A stretch of DNA of 64,000 bases from Nonomuraea soli (GCF_013761175.1 NZ_JACDUR010000001.1:1116001-1180000), one strand, 5' to 3'. Shown: positions 1 to 8,847, counted from the stretch's first letter. Notes: generated from the sequence alone by a model not told the origin. Translations and numbers: made by a program.

Positions 1-586
1 CGAGCGGCTGGAGGGAGACGACGACGTTGGCGTAACCGAGGGGCAGCCCGGTGGCGGGCCGGCGGTAGGTCAGCACCAGGGCCAGGTCTTCGGGCGGGCG
101 GCCGGTCAGGAACCGTAACAGGTCCTGGGTGCCGTCGTCGGCCCAGTGCAGGTCCTCGATGATCAGTACGGCGGGGCCGGCCGCGGCCAGCAGCTCGCGC
201 ACCGCCCGGAACAGCCGGTGGCGCTCGGCCCCCGGGTCGGCGAGCGGCGGCGGCGCGGGCGGCAGCACGGGCAGCAGCTCGGGCAGGTGCGCGTGGAGCG
301 CCCCGGTGACGGGGCTGAGCTCGCCGAGCCGCTCCTGCGGCAGGTCGCGCAGCGCCTCGAAGACCGGCCCGTACGGGAACGGCTCGCGCAGCTGGTGGCA
401 GTGGCCCAGGAGGAGGGTACGGCCGGGCCCGCAGGTCTGCGCCGCCGCGGCGCGCACCAGCCGGGTCTTGCCGATGCCCGGCTCGCCTTCGACCAGCGCG
501 ACGGAGGGCGGGTGGGTCATGACCTCCCGCAGGATCCGCATCTCGCCGTCGCGTCCGACCAGCCTGGCCGCGGCCACATCGCTCAT
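1..586 (-). CDS. LuxR-type (LAL/MalT-like) AAA ATPase regulator, N-terminal part only
   Basis: The gene runs off the left edge; about 195 N-terminal residues are present. Reading the minus strand from ATG 586 gives a P-loop G-E-P-G-I-G-K-T at residues 34-41 and a Walker B-like stretch V-L-I-I-E-D-L-H-W-A-D, with the hydrophobic run before D and the conserved HWAD tail. This combination is typical of the signal-transduction ATPase domain of large LuxR regulators, which usually carry TPR-like repeats and a C-terminal HTH. Those parts would lie outside the window. No start other than ATG 586 looks better; the upstream 130 bases hold no gene. Confidence 0.8.
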   Translation of the reverse strand, partial: MSDVAAARLVGRDGEMRILREVMTHPPSVALVEGEPGIGKTRLVRAAAAQTCGPGRTLLLGHCHQLREPFPYGPVFEALRDLPQERLGELSPVTGALHAHLPELLPVLPPAPPPLADPGAERHRLFRAVRELLAAAGPAVLIIEDLHWADDGTQDLLRFLTGRPPEDLALVLTYRRPATGLPLGYANVVVSLQPL

Positions 587-717
587 CTACGACTCCGTGG
601 GCTAGGGGACCCCCTCCGGAAGTTATCCACCCCCTGACACAGCGGGTCAATCCCGTCACATAACCGCGTTATTGCGATGCGGTGACGAAACCCTCAATGG
701 AAGCGGAACGGAACAGG

Positions 718-2889
718 TCAGTGGCGACGGTACCAGCGAAGGCGGGGCAAACGGTCACGAACCCATCGCGGACTGTTCCCCCACCGCCGCGCCTCCGCGG
801 CCCGGCGCTCCGCCTTGAGCGCCTTCTCCAGGCCCGGCGTGTGGCCGCCGCCGAATCGGCCCATGTCAGGCCCCACGAAGCCGGTGCCACGCGTGTCGCG
901 CAACGCGCCCGCCATCGACGACACCCAGATCGGGCCGGGCAGCGCGGCGCCCTGGACGGAGCCGTAATAGCGGGAGCCGATCTGCACGCCGGTGAGCGGG
1001 TAGCGGTAGGAACCGCGGATGTCGCCCACGCTCACCGCCGCCGCCAGGTCCGGCGTGTATCCGGCGAACCAGGCGGAGGTGTAACCGTTGTTGGTGCCGG
1101 TCTTGCCCGCGGCCGGCCTGCCGATGCTCTGGCCCTTCATGGTGCCCTGCGAGAAGACACCGCGCAGCACGTGGTTGACCGCGTCCGCGACCTCGCGGTC
1201 CAGCGCCTGCTCGCAGGCGGGTGAGATCCGGGTGCGCTGTCCCTCACGGTCGAGGATCTCCACGATCGCCTGCGGGCGGCAGTAGCGGCCGCGGGCGCCG
1301 AACGAGGCGAACGACGCCGCCACGGTCACCGGGTCCATCTCGTTGACGCCCAGGGTGAAGGTGGGCACCTCGCGCAGCTTGCCGCCGTCGGCGCGGGCGA
1401 TGCCCAGGGACCTGGCGGTCTGCACGACGTTGCAGAGCCCGACCTTGCGCTCCAGCATCATGTAGAAGATGTTGACCGACTTCCAGGTGCCGGTCGACAG
1501 GCTGTGCGGCCCGCCCTTGCCCTCGCCGCTGGCGTTGTAGATCTTGGCGTTGGGGTCGTTGACCGGGTGGCCCGAGCAGTCGCGGAAGCCCGCCGACGGC
1601 ACGAACCTGCCCGGCGTGCCGAAGCCCTGGTTGAAACGCCAGCCCTGCTGCAGCGCGGTGGCCAGGGTGAAGACCTTGAACGTGGAGCCCGCCTGGAAGC
1701 CCATGCCGCCGCCGTGCGCCACGTCGGCGGGCAGGTTGTAGGTGGTGCGCGGCCCGTTGTTCTTGTTGCCGGGATTGCGGCCGAACTTCTTGCTGGCCGC
1801 CATCGCGCGGATCAGCCCGGTGCCCGGCTCGACCATGGCCTCGGCCGCCACCTCGGTGTCCTGCGGGCGCACCCGCGAGGAGATCGCCCGCTCCGCCGCC
1901 CGCTGGGCCGTGGGGTCGAGACTGGTCTTCAACACCAGGCCGCCGCGCGACAGGCGGCGGCGCCGCTCCTGGACGGTGTTGCCGAAGACCGGGTTGGACA
2001 GCAGCTCGCGCTGCACGTAGAGGCAGAAGAACGGATAGCGGCTGGCCTCGCAGCCACCCGGGACGGGCGTCATGCGCAGGCCCAGCGGAGCCCTCTTGGC
2101 CCCGGCCGCCGCCTTGGCGGTGATCACGCCGAGCTCGGCCATGCGGTCCAGGACGGTGTCGCGGCGCTCGGCCAGCTTCAGGCGCTGCTTGGAGCCCAGC
2201 GACGGGTCTGTCGAGAACGGGGTGCGCACCGCGCCGGCCAGCGTGGCCGCCTGGGGCAGCGACAGCCTGGCCGCCGGGACGGAGAAGAACCGGCTGGCAG
2301 CCGCCTCGATGCCGTAGGCGCCGGCGCCGAAGTAGGCGATGTTCAGGTACCGCTCCAGGATCTCGTCCTTGCGGTACTTCTCCTCCATCGCCAGGGCCAG
2401 GCGCAGCTCGCTGATCTTGCGGGCCAGGCTCGGCGCCGTCGCGTCCTTGCGCTCGGCGTCGGTCTCGGCATTCTCGACCAGGATGTTCTTGACGAGCTGC
2501 TGCGTCAGCGACGAGCCGCCCTGCCGTACCCCTCCGGCCTGGGTGTTGGTCAGGGCGGCGCGCAGCGTGCCCTTGATGTCGAGGCCGCCGTGCTCGTAGA
2601 AGCGGGCGTCCTCGATCGCGACGATGGCCTTGCGCATGACCGGCGAGACCTTCGACAGGGGCACGGTGGTCCTGTTGGCCTCGTAGAACTGCGCGAAGCG
2701 GCGGCCGTTCTTGTCGAGCAGGGTGGTGACCTGCGACAACGGCTCCTCCCGCGGGGCGGGCGGGAGGTCGACGAAGGTGGTGGCCACATTCCTGGCCGCG
2801 AGCCCGGCTCCGCCCACGGCCGGGATGACCAGCGCCGCGGCGAGCACTCCGCCGGCCGCTCCGGCCGCACCCAGTTTGATCACCTTCAC
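718..2889 (-). CDS. Bifunctional class A penicillin-binding protein (glycosyltransferase/transpeptidase)
   Basis: Polymerises and cross-links peptidoglycan outside the membrane. The 723-residue protein has an N-terminal membrane anchor (about residues 8-32). A GT51 domain follows, with the catalytic region I-E-D-A-R-F-Y-E-H near residue 93 and G-G-S-S-L-T-Q-Q-L near 124-132. The transpeptidase domain has all three motifs: S-T-F-K (Ser402), S-V-N (Ser471) and K-T-G-T (Lys596). Length and order match actinobacterial PonA-type enzymes. It starts 31 bases after the murA-like stop on the same strand, so the two wall genes are probably co-transcribed. The C-terminus is short and Arg-rich, without a PASTA domain. 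Confidence 0.93.
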   Translation of the reverse strand: MKVIKLGAAGAAGGVLAAALVIPAVGGAGLAARNVATTFVDLPPAPREEPLSQVTTLLDKNGRRFAQFYEANRTTVPLSKVSPVMRKAIVAIEDARFYEHGGLDIKGTLRAALTNTQAGGVRQGGSSLTQQLVKNILVENAETDAERKDATAPSLARKISELRLALAMEEKYRKDEILERYLNIAYFGAGAYGIEAAASRFFSVPAARLSLPQAATLAGAVRTPFSTDPSLGSKQRLKLAERRDTVLDRMAELGVITAKAAAGAKRAPLGLRMTPVPGGCEASRYPFFCLYVQRELLSNPVFGNTVQERRRRLSRGGLVLKTSLDPTAQRAAERAISSRVRPQDTEVAAEAMVEPGTGLIRAMAASKKFGRNPGNKNNGPRTTYNLPADVAHGGGMGFQAGSTFKVFTLATALQQGWRFNQGFGTPGRFVPSAGFRDCSGHPVNDPNAKIYNASGEGKGGPHSLSTGTWKSVNIFYMMLERKVGLCNVVQTARSLGIARADGGKLREVPTFTLGVNEMDPVTVAASFASFGARGRYCRPQAIVEILDREGQRTRISPACEQALDREVADAVNHVLRGVFSQGTMKGQSIGRPAAGKTGTNNGYTSAWFAGYTPDLAAAVSVGDIRGSYRYPLTGVQIGSRYYGSVQGAALPGPIWVSSMAGALRDTRGTGFVGPDMGRFGGGHTPGLEKALKAERRAAEARRWGNSPRWVRDRLPRLRWYRRH

Positions 2890-2919
2890 AGAAGGTGATC
2901 TTTTACCGGGAGCCGCGGC

Positions 2920-4242
2920 TCAAACGCGGGGTGCCGTTCCTTTGCTCAGATTCAGGCCAAGCGAGACGAACTGTTCGAAGGGGTGGTGATAGCCGCGTTC
3001 GATGTGATGCACCCCGCGCAGCACCGACGCGCCGTCGGCCACCGCCGCCGCCAGAACCGCGGAGAAGCCCGCCCGGATGTCGGGCAGGGTCACGTCGGCG
3101 CCGCGCAGCTTGGACACGCCGCGCACGACCGCCGAGTGCTTGGCGTTGGTGTCGTGGTAGCGGCAGGCGGGACCGCCCAGGCACTGGTCGAACACCTCGA
3201 TCTCGCAGCCCATCTTCTGCAGCGCGGGCACGTAGACCAGGCGGTTCTCGAAGACCGTCTCGTGCAGCACGCTCATGCCCTGCGACTGGGTGAACAGCAC
3301 CATGAGCGGCGTCTGCCAGTCGGTCATGAAACCGGGATGGGTGTCGGTCTGCACGGCCGCCGAGCGCAGCCCCTCCGGCGGTTTGGTGGCGCAGAGGTAC
3401 TCGTCGTTGATCTCGAACTGGGCGCCCATGCGCGCCAGCGTCGTGATCGCGGTCACCAGGCGGTCCTGGTGGCATCCGTGCACCCGCACCTCGCCGCCCG
3501 TCACCAGGCCCGCGGCCAGGTAGGAGAAGGCCTCGATGCGGTCGCCCGCGAGCCACGTCGAGGCGCCGTGCAGGCGCTCGACGCCCTCGATGACGATGCG
3601 GCGGTCGGGCGACAGCTCGATGAGCGCGCCCATACGCTGCAGGAACAGCGCCAGCTCCACGACCTCGGGTTCGGTGGCGGCGTTCTTCAGCACCGTCTTG
3701 CCCTCGGCCAGGACCGCCGACATCAGGATCGTCTCGGTGGCGCCCACGCTCGGGTACGGCAGGACGATCCGGGTGCCCTGCAGCCGCTTGGCCTTGGCGT
3801 AGACGCCCTTGTCGGAGATCTCGACCTCGGCGCCCATCTGCCGCAGCGCGTCGACGTGGAAGTCGATCGGGCGGCGGCCGATGGGGTCGCCGCCCACCAG
3901 CGGGACGAACGCCTCGCCCGCCAGGTGCAGCAGCGGGCCGAGCATCAGGATGGGGATGCGGTTGAGCCCGGTGTACTCGGCCGGGACCCGCGGGTTGATC
4001 TCCGGGCCGCGGGCGATGCGGATCTCCGAGTTGGAGATCTCCACCTCGATGCCGAGCGCCCGCAGCATGGCGGCGGTGATGTGCACCTCGCCCACCTCGG
4101 GGGCGTTGTGAATCGTGCTCTCCCCGCCGCCCAGCATGGCGGCGACCATGTGCTTGGAGACGCCGTTCTTGGAGCCCCGGACCACGACATCGCCGCGCAG
4201 CGGCCCGGAGGGCTCGATGTGCCAGACCTCTTCTTCGTTCAC
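2920..4242 (-). CDS. murA: UDP-N-acetylglucosamine 1-carboxyvinyltransferase-like (MurA family) with Asp at the Cys position
   Basis: Family reaction: transfer of enolpyruvate from PEP to UDP-GlcNAc, the first committed step of peptidoglycan synthesis, in the cytoplasm. The 440 residues cover the whole EPT fold. Lys25-Asn26 matches the Lys22-Asn23 pair of E. coli MurA, and Arg124 matches Arg120 (R-R-P-I-D). A P-G-F-M-T-D motif holds the general-base Asp. The mobile loop reads G-G-D-P-I-G-R-R-P, so Asp119 replaces the Cys that fosfomycin alkylates; M. tuberculosis MurA also has Asp here. The gene lies between the monooxygenase (5-base gap) and the penicillin-binding protein on the same strand. 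It could be the housekeeping MurA or a second copy; the window cannot tell. Confidence 0.88.
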   Translation of the reverse strand: MNEEEVWHIEPSGPLRGDVVVRGSKNGVSKHMVAAMLGGGESTIHNAPEVGEVHITAAMLRALGIEVEISNSEIRIARGPEINPRVPAEYTGLNRIPILMLGPLLHLAGEAFVPLVGGDPIGRRPIDFHVDALRQMGAEVEISDKGVYAKAKRLQGTRIVLPYPSVGATETILMSAVLAEGKTVLKNAATEPEVVELALFLQRMGALIELSPDRRIVIEGVERLHGASTWLAGDRIEAFSYLAAGLVTGGEVRVHGCHQDRLVTAITTLARMGAQFEINDEYLCATKPPEGLRSAAVQTDTHPGFMTDWQTPLMVLFTQSQGMSVLHETVFENRLVYVPALQKMGCEIEVFDQCLGGPACRYHDTNAKHSAVVRGVSKLRGADVTLPDIRAGFSAVLAAAVADGASVLRGVHHIERGYHHPFEQFVSLGLNLSKGTAPRV

Positions 4243-4246
4243 TCGC

Positions 4247-5353
4247 CTAAACGTAGTCCTTTAGGGTGATCAAAGCCGACACCTCGTCCACCGACGGCGG
4301 CGCGCCCTCCTGGTTGCGCTGCCAGACGTTCATGCGCAGGGCGAAGTCCTGGTTGGCCTCGCTGAAGGGGCGCATGACCTTCTCGTAGCCCGCCTGGCCC
4401 TCGCCCCTGGCGAGCTCACCTGCGAGGACGTAGGCGCCGACGAGGGCCATGCTGGTGCCCTGGCCCGACAGCGGCGAGCCGCAGTAGCCCGCGTCGCCGA
4501 TCAGCGTCACCCGGCCGGTGGACCAGGAGTCCATGCGGATCTGCGCCATCGCGTCGAAGTGGAAGTCCGTGGACCTGCGCATCTCGGCGAGCAGCCGGGG
4601 CACCACCCAGCCGTCGTCGGCGAAGCGCTCCTCCAGCAGGCGCCTGGGCGTCTCGGTGTCGCGGTGGTCGAGGCCGAGGGGCGGCGAGAAGAAGCCCATG
4701 ACCGCCCTGGCCTCCCGGTTGCCGCGCACGGTGTACAGCCCGCACATGCGGTCGTCGTGCCGGTGGAAGGTCTGCCAGCTGTCCAGATCGAGGAAGTTGG
4801 GGACGCTGAAGACGGCCAGGTAGGTGTCGAGGTGGTGCAGGTAGCGCTGCTCGGGGCCGAAGGCCAGGCGGCGCACGGTCGAGTGCATGCCGTCGGCGCC
4901 CACGATCAGGTCGAAGCTCTCCGGCGCGTGCTTCTCGAAGGTGACGTGGCCGGTACCGGCGTCGACGGAGGTGATCGTGTCGTCGAAGAGGTAGCGGGTG
5001 GAGCCCCGGGTGGCCTCGTAGAGGATGTCCGCCAGGTCGTCGCGGAGGATCTCGATGTCGGGGTTGTCGATCACGCCGCCGGTCAGGGTGGCCTGGGTGT
5101 CGCGGAATAGCTCCGTGCCCTCGCCGTCCACGAACGACATGCCCTCCATGTGCACGGCCGCCTCGCGCAGCTCCCGCATCAGGCCCATGCGCTCGATGAC
5201 GGTCAGGGCGGTGCCGCGCACGTCGACGGCCTGGCCGCCGGGGCGGATGCCGGGGGCGCGCTCGACGATCGTGGTGGTGTAGCCGTAGCGGTTGAGCCAG
5301 AAGGCCAGGGCGGGTCCCGCGATGCTCGCGCCGGAAATCAGAACGTTTCTCAT
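4247..5353 (-). CDS. FAD-dependent aromatic-ring monooxygenase (PHBH/TetX-like)
   Basis: Flavoprotein hydroxylase of 368 residues. An N-terminal Rossmann motif (G-A-S-I-A-G-P-A) binds the FAD ADP moiety. The mid-protein motif V-G-A-D-G-M-H-S-T-V-R is the DG motif shared by FAD and NAD(P)H contacts, and L-I-G-D-A-G-Y is the GD motif. The overall pattern resembles TetX, rifampicin monooxygenase and antibiotic-tailoring hydroxylases; the substrate is not predictable. It is divergent from a GntR/TetR hybrid regulator with a perfect palindrome in the shared 61-base gap, which suggests inducible expression. It ends 5 bases before the murA-like gene, so read-through into wall genes is possible. Confidence 0.88.
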   Translation of the reverse strand: MRNVLISGASIAGPALAFWLNRYGYTTTIVERAPGIRPGGQAVDVRGTALTVIERMGLMRELREAAVHMEGMSFVDGEGTELFRDTQATLTGGVIDNPDIEILRDDLADILYEATRGSTRYLFDDTITSVDAGTGHVTFEKHAPESFDLIVGADGMHSTVRRLAFGPEQRYLHHLDTYLAVFSVPNFLDLDSWQTFHRHDDRMCGLYTVRGNREARAVMGFFSPPLGLDHRDTETPRRLLEERFADDGWVVPRLLAEMRRSTDFHFDAMAQIRMDSWSTGRVTLIGDAGYCGSPLSGQGTSMALVGAYVLAGELARGEGQAGYEKVMRPFSEANQDFALRMNVWQRNQEGAPPSVDEVSALITLKDYV

Positions 5354-5360
5354 GTCGATG

Positions 5361-5377
5361 AAGGTACGGCGTACCTT
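5361..5377. promoter_or_regulatory. Perfect 17-bp palindromic operator candidate
   Basis: AAGGTACG-G-CGTACCTT is an exact inverted repeat. It sits 7 bases upstream of the monooxygenase start and about 38 bases upstream of the divergent regulator start. This is the expected place for an autoregulatory TetR- or GntR-type operator, but no binding data can be inferred. Confidence 0.6.
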
Positions 5378-5395
5378 GTAGGCGTCACAACTGGT

Positions 5396-5429
5396 CTGTA
5401 CTAGGATAAGGCAGGTGGCTGTACTAGGA
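5396..5429 (+). promoter_or_regulatory. Direct repeat and leaderless -10 element of the hybrid regulator
   Basis: The 11-mer CTGTACTAGGA occurs twice, at 5396-5406 and 5419-5429, the second copy inside the first codons of the regulator. The first copy contains TAGGAT (5402-5407), a good actinobacterial -10 whose expected start point falls on the GTG at 5415. The mRNA is therefore probably leaderless. The two copies, about two helix turns apart, could also be sites for the second DNA-binding domain of the regulator. Confidence 0.45.
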
Positions 5430-6341
5430 CAGAGGTATCAGGAGATCGCCGCCGACCTGCGGCGCGGCCTCGGCGGGCCGGGGGAGCCGGTGCCCTCCAC
5501 CCGGCAGGTGGTGCGCACGTACGGCGTCGCGCTGGCCACCGCGGCCAGGGCCCTCGACGTGCTCAGACAGGAAGGGCTGATCGAGGCGGTGCCCAGGGTC
5601 GGATACGTCGTCGCCGCCCCGGCGAAACGGCGCCCGCGACGACGCGACCACGCCGAGCTCGTCTTCGACCGCATCGTGGCGGCGGCCCTGGACCTGGCCG
5701 ACGAGGAGGGACTCGACGCGGTCTCCATCCGCGGCGTCGCCGGACGCCTCGGCGTGCCCGCCATGTCGCTGCACCGGCACATCGGCGACAAGGAGACGCT
5801 CGTCCTGGCCCTGGCCGACGCCGCCTTCGGCGACCTGGTGCTGCCCGCCGACCCCGGGGGCGGCTGGCGTGCGCGGCTGGAGGCGTCGGCCCGCGCGCAG
5901 TGGCAGCTGTATCGCAGGCGGCCCTGGCTGGCCCAGCTCAACCCCCTCGGCCGTCCCGTCCCCTCGCTCAACCTGCTGCGACACGCCGACTGGCTGATGG
6001 CCTCGCTCGTCGACCTCGGCCTGACCCCCGAGACCCAGATGACCATGCACATCACGCTGTTCAACTACGTGCGCGGCATCGCCGTCAACCTGGAGGCCGA
6101 GGCCAGGGCGCAGGCGGAGAGCGGGCTGAGCGAGGACGAGTGGCTCGAGCGGCAGACCTTCCCCGACGTGGTCGCCTCGGGCGAGTTCCCCAGCTTCACC
6201 CGCGTCGTGGGCGCCCTCGCCGAGGGCTACGACTTCGACCTGGATCACCTGTTCGGCTTCGGGCTCGCCGCGCTGCTGGAGGGATTTGCCGGGGTTGTCC
6301 GCGAGGCGGGTTACCATCGGGAAGGTCCTGACCCTTCCTGA
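5415..6341 (+). CDS. GntR-TetR hybrid transcriptional regulator
   Basis: 308 residues with two DNA-binding modules. Residues 1-70 look like a GntR winged helix (S-T-R-Q-V-V-R-T-Y-G-V then L-R-Q-E-G-L-I-E). An Arg-rich linker (P-A-K-R-R-P-R-R-R) follows. Residues about 80-130 form a TetR-type helix-turn-helix (V-S-I-R-G-V-A-G-R-L-G-V-P-A-M-S-L-H-R-H), and the rest is a TetR C-terminal ligand domain. GTG 5415 is chosen because a TAGGAT -10 lies 7 bases upstream, giving a leaderless start. It is divergent from the FAD monooxygenase, which is its likely target. The architecture is known from actinobacteria and usually acts as a drug-responsive repressor. Confidence 0.87.
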   Translation: MAVLGQRYQEIAADLRRGLGGPGEPVPSTRQVVRTYGVALATAARALDVLRQEGLIEAVPRVGYVVAAPAKRRPRRRDHAELVFDRIVAAALDLADEEGLDAVSIRGVAGRLGVPAMSLHRHIGDKETLVLALADAAFGDLVLPADPGGGWRARLEASARAQWQLYRRRPWLAQLNPLGRPVPSLNLLRHADWLMASLVDLGLTPETQMTMHITLFNYVRGIAVNLEAEARAQAESGLSEDEWLERQTFPDVVASGEFPSFTRVVGALAEGYDFDLDHLFGFGLAALLEGFAGVVREAGYHREGPDPS

Positions 6342-6351
6342 GGAGCGTGGC

Positions 6352-6888
6352 GTGCGGCGGCAAGTGCGGGCGTTCGCGGTGACCGTCGGCGTACTCGCCG
6401 CGCTCGGAGCCGTCGCCGGGCTGACCTGGTCATGGGTGGCGCCGCGCGCGCCCTACCTCCCGACCGACAGGGGCCTGATCCTCGCCGACCCCACCACCCA
6501 GGCGCTGATCGCCGCCGACGGCTGGTTCGCGATCATCACCGGCGTGCTCGGCCTGGCCTGCGGCATGGTCGCCTGGTGGCGCGGCCGCGAGACCGGCCTG
6601 GCGGTGGTGCTGGGACTGGCCGCCGGAGGCGTGCTGGCCTCGTTCGTGACCTACTGGGTGGGCACCCGCTTCACCGTCGGAGCCGCCACCGTCGCCGCGG
6701 CCGCACCCGGCCTCGACGTCGTCGGCGGGCTCGACCTCACCACCCAGAGCGTCCTGGTGAGCTGGGCGTTCATGGCGCTGGCCGTCTACGCCGCCATCGA
6801 GGGCGTGCTGCTCTACCGGCGTTCGCCGCTGCGCCAGCCCTATGGCGCGCAACCCTACAACGGGGGCATCGCTAGGCTCCCGGAGTGA
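6352..6888 (+). CDS. Small multi-pass membrane protein (DUF2567-like)
   Basis: 178 residues with about four hydrophobic helices (near 6-28, 60-77, 84-105 and 130-150) and a W-x-W-V-A-P-R-A-P stretch after the first. The pattern resembles the actinobacterial DUF2567 family, of unknown function; this assignment is tentative. GTG 6352 is preferred over the longer upstream open frame because AGGAG at 6341-6345 is ideally spaced and upstream codons would lie inside the preceding regulator gene. The 3' end overlaps the convergent response regulator by 17 bases. Nothing in the context hints at a substrate. Confidence 0.75.
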   Translation: MRRQVRAFAVTVGVLAALGAVAGLTWSWVAPRAPYLPTDRGLILADPTTQALIAADGWFAIITGVLGLACGMVAWWRGRETGLAVVLGLAAGGVLASFVTYWVGTRFTVGAATVAAAAPGLDVVGGLDLTTQSVLVSWAFMALAVYAAIEGVLLYRRSPLRQPYGAQPYNGGIARLPE

Positions 6889-7573
6889 CCAGCCCCGACT
6901 CGTAGGCGGCGATCACCGCCTGCACCCGGTCACGCAGGCCCAGCTTGGTCAGCAGGTTGCTGACGTGCGTCTTGACCGTGTGCTCGCTGAGGACCATCGT
7001 CTCGGCGATCTCCGCGTTCGACAGCCCCCGGGCGATCAGCTCCAGCGTCTGACGCTCGCGCTGCGTCAGGACGGCCAGGCGGCCGGGCGAGAGCGTCCCG
7101 GAGGCCGGCCTGGCGGCGAAGTGGGCGATCAGCTTGGTGGTGATCGCCGGGGCGAGCAACGACTCGCCCGCCGCCACCACCCGCACCGCGTGCACCAGGT
7201 CGTCGCGGCGCACGTCCTTGAGCAGGAAGCCGCTCACCCCGGCACGCAGGGCGTCGTAGACGTAGTCGTCGAGGTCGAAGGTGGTCAGCATGATCACCTT
7301 GGTATCGCCTCTGGCGCACACGATCCTGGCCGCCTCCAGGCCGTCCATCCTGGGCATGCGGATGTCCAGGAGCAGGATGTCGGGGCGGTGCTCGTCGACC
7401 AGGGCGATCGCCTCCAGGCCGTCACCCGCCTCGGCCACCACCTCCAGGCCGGGCTGGGCGTCGAGGATCATCGCGAAGCCGCCCCTGACGAGCTCCTGGT
7501 CGTCGGCGACGACCACCCGCACCGTCGCGCCGGCCAGATTGGCCGGGTTGGCCGAGGCCCGCTCGTGGCTCAC
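6872..7573 (-). CDS. NarL/LuxR-family response regulator
   Basis: 233 residues. The receiver domain has the acidic pair Asp24-Asp25, phospho-acceptor Asp70 (I-L-L-L-D-I-R-M-P), Thr in M-L-T-T-F and Lys in F-L-L-K-D. The C-terminal GerE-type helix-turn-helix (L-T-Q-R-E-R-Q-T-L-E-L-I-A and H-T-V-K-T-H-V-S-N-L-L) binds DNA. GTG 7573 overlaps the stop of the upstream histidine kinase (GTGA), so the two are translationally coupled partners. The target genes are not evident. Confidence 0.93.
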   Translation of the reverse strand: MSHERASANPANLAGATVRVVVADDQELVRGGFAMILDAQPGLEVVAEAGDGLEAIALVDEHRPDILLLDIRMPRMDGLEAARIVCARGDTKVIMLTTFDLDDYVYDALRAGVSGFLLKDVRRDDLVHAVRVVAAGESLLAPAITTKLIAHFAARPASGTLSPGRLAVLTQRERQTLELIARGLSNAEIAETMVLSEHTVKTHVSNLLTKLGLRDRVQAVIAAYESGLVTPGA

Positions 7574-8847
7574 GGGCGTGCCACTTCGCTGGTAGCGTCA
7601 GCGGCTCCGGCCGCCGGGCGCGCTTCCCCGGTCTCCGCGTCGCCCGCTTCGGTCGCGCGTGGGTCCTCGGTCTCTTCCTCGGTCGCGGCTCCGGCCGCTT
7701 CGGTCGCCGGGCGGGTGGTCGGGCGGTTCAGCGGGAGCCGTACGAGCACCTCGAAGCCCCGGCCGTCGCCGCGGGGGCCGGCGGTGGCCGAGCCGCCGCA
7801 GGCCGCGGCGCGTTCGCGGATGCCGATCAGCCCGTGGCCGCCCGAGGGCGGCGCGGCGCCGGCGCCGTTGTCGATGATGCTCAGCATCAGGTCCTCGTTC
7901 TCCCACTCCAGGCGGACGACGGCGCGGGTGGCGCCGCTGTGCTTGACGACATTGGTGAGCGCTTCCTGGACGATGCGGTAGGCGGCCACCTCGCCGTCGG
8001 GGGTGAGGCCGCCGGGCTCGCCGGCGCGGGTGAGGACGACCGTGACCCCGGGCACCTGCTCCACGAGCGCGTCCAGGCCGTCCAGCGTCGGCTGCGGCTC
8101 CAGCCCTGCCTGTCCAGGCTCCTCCTTGAGGACTCCCAGCAGGCGGCGCAGCTGCACCATGGCGTCGCGGCCGGTCTCGGCGATGGCGTCGAAGGCGCGC
8201 TCGGCCCGGCCGGGATCGGTGCGCACCACGACCGGGCCCGCCTCTGCCTGCACCACCATGAGCGCCACCGCGTGCGCCAGGATGTCGTGCATGTCGCGGG
8301 CGATCCGCGCCCGTTCACGCTCGGCGGCCCGCTCGGCCTCCAGGCGCCTGGCGTGCTCCAGCCGCTCCGCCTTCTCCTCCAGCTCGGCCGCGTGGGCGCG
8401 GGAGGCGGCCGAGGCCCGGCCCAGGGCGTAGGCCGCCACGCCGAGCACGGTGCCGCGGACGAGTGTGTCGGATGAGCCGACGGTGAGGGCGCCACCGGCC
8501 AGGGTGACCGCGGCGATGGCGATGCGCGGCAGGAAGGCGCAGTGCGCGGCGACCGTGTACATCGCCAGCAGCGGGCCGTACCAGACCGGCTGGGGGGCGG
8601 CGTGGTCGGCCAGGTCGTACATGCCGCTGAACACGGTCGTGACGATGGCCACCGTGATCGGGGCCAGGCGGCGCACGACCAGCGGCAGCGAGGCGCCGCA
8701 CGCCGCCGCGTACCCCCACCAGTGCCAGGCGACACCGTCGGGCGGGACGCGGGTCAGCAGCGGCCAGAGCTGGACGACCAGGACCAGCCCTGCGAGGCCG
8801 CCGTCGAGCCACAGCGGCGGGATCCTGGTCCTGAGCGTCGCGATCAT
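7570..8847 (-). CDS. NarL-type sensor histidine kinase
   Basis: 425 residues. Four to five hydrophobic segments occupy residues 15-145 with almost no extracellular domain, so it probably senses within the membrane. A basic coiled segment (150-180) leads to the HisKA_3 site A-R-D-M-H-D-I-L-A-H with phospho-acceptor His187. A HATPase_c domain follows (N box around N-V-V-K-H-S, G box I-D-N-G-A-G and G-G-H-G-L-I-G-I-R-E-R). The last 45 residues are Ala/Thr/Glu-rich and probably disordered. ATG 8847 is used because upstream codons are not family-like. It overlaps the response regulator by 4 bases and follows a small membrane protein gene by 16. Confidence 0.9.
   Translation of the reverse strand: MIATLRTRIPPLWLDGGLAGLVLVVQLWPLLTRVPPDGVAWHWWGYAAACGASLPLVVRRLAPITVAIVTTVFSGMYDLADHAAPQPVWYGPLLAMYTVAAHCAFLPRIAIAAVTLAGGALTVGSSDTLVRGTVLGVAAYALGRASAASRAHAAELEEKAERLEHARRLEAERAAERERARIARDMHDILAHAVALMVVQAEAGPVVVRTDPGRAERAFDAIAETGRDAMVQLRRLLGVLKEEPGQAGLEPQPTLDGLDALVEQVPGVTVVLTRAGEPGGLTPDGEVAAYRIVQEALTNVVKHSGATRAVVRLEWENEDLMLSIIDNGAGAAPPSGGHGLIGIRERAAACGGSATAGPRGDGRGFEVLVRLPLNRPTTRPATEAAGAATEEETEDPRATEAGDAETGEARPAAGAADATSEVARP

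Noticed and set aside
146..637. Long plus-strand open frames over the left edge
   Set aside because: They are Arg/Gln/Gly-rich antisense frames; the minus strand encodes an ATPase with Walker A and B.
632..690. Terminator downstream of the penicillin-binding protein
   Set aside because: Only short imperfect stems (for example ACCGC/GCGGT) are present, too weak to call.
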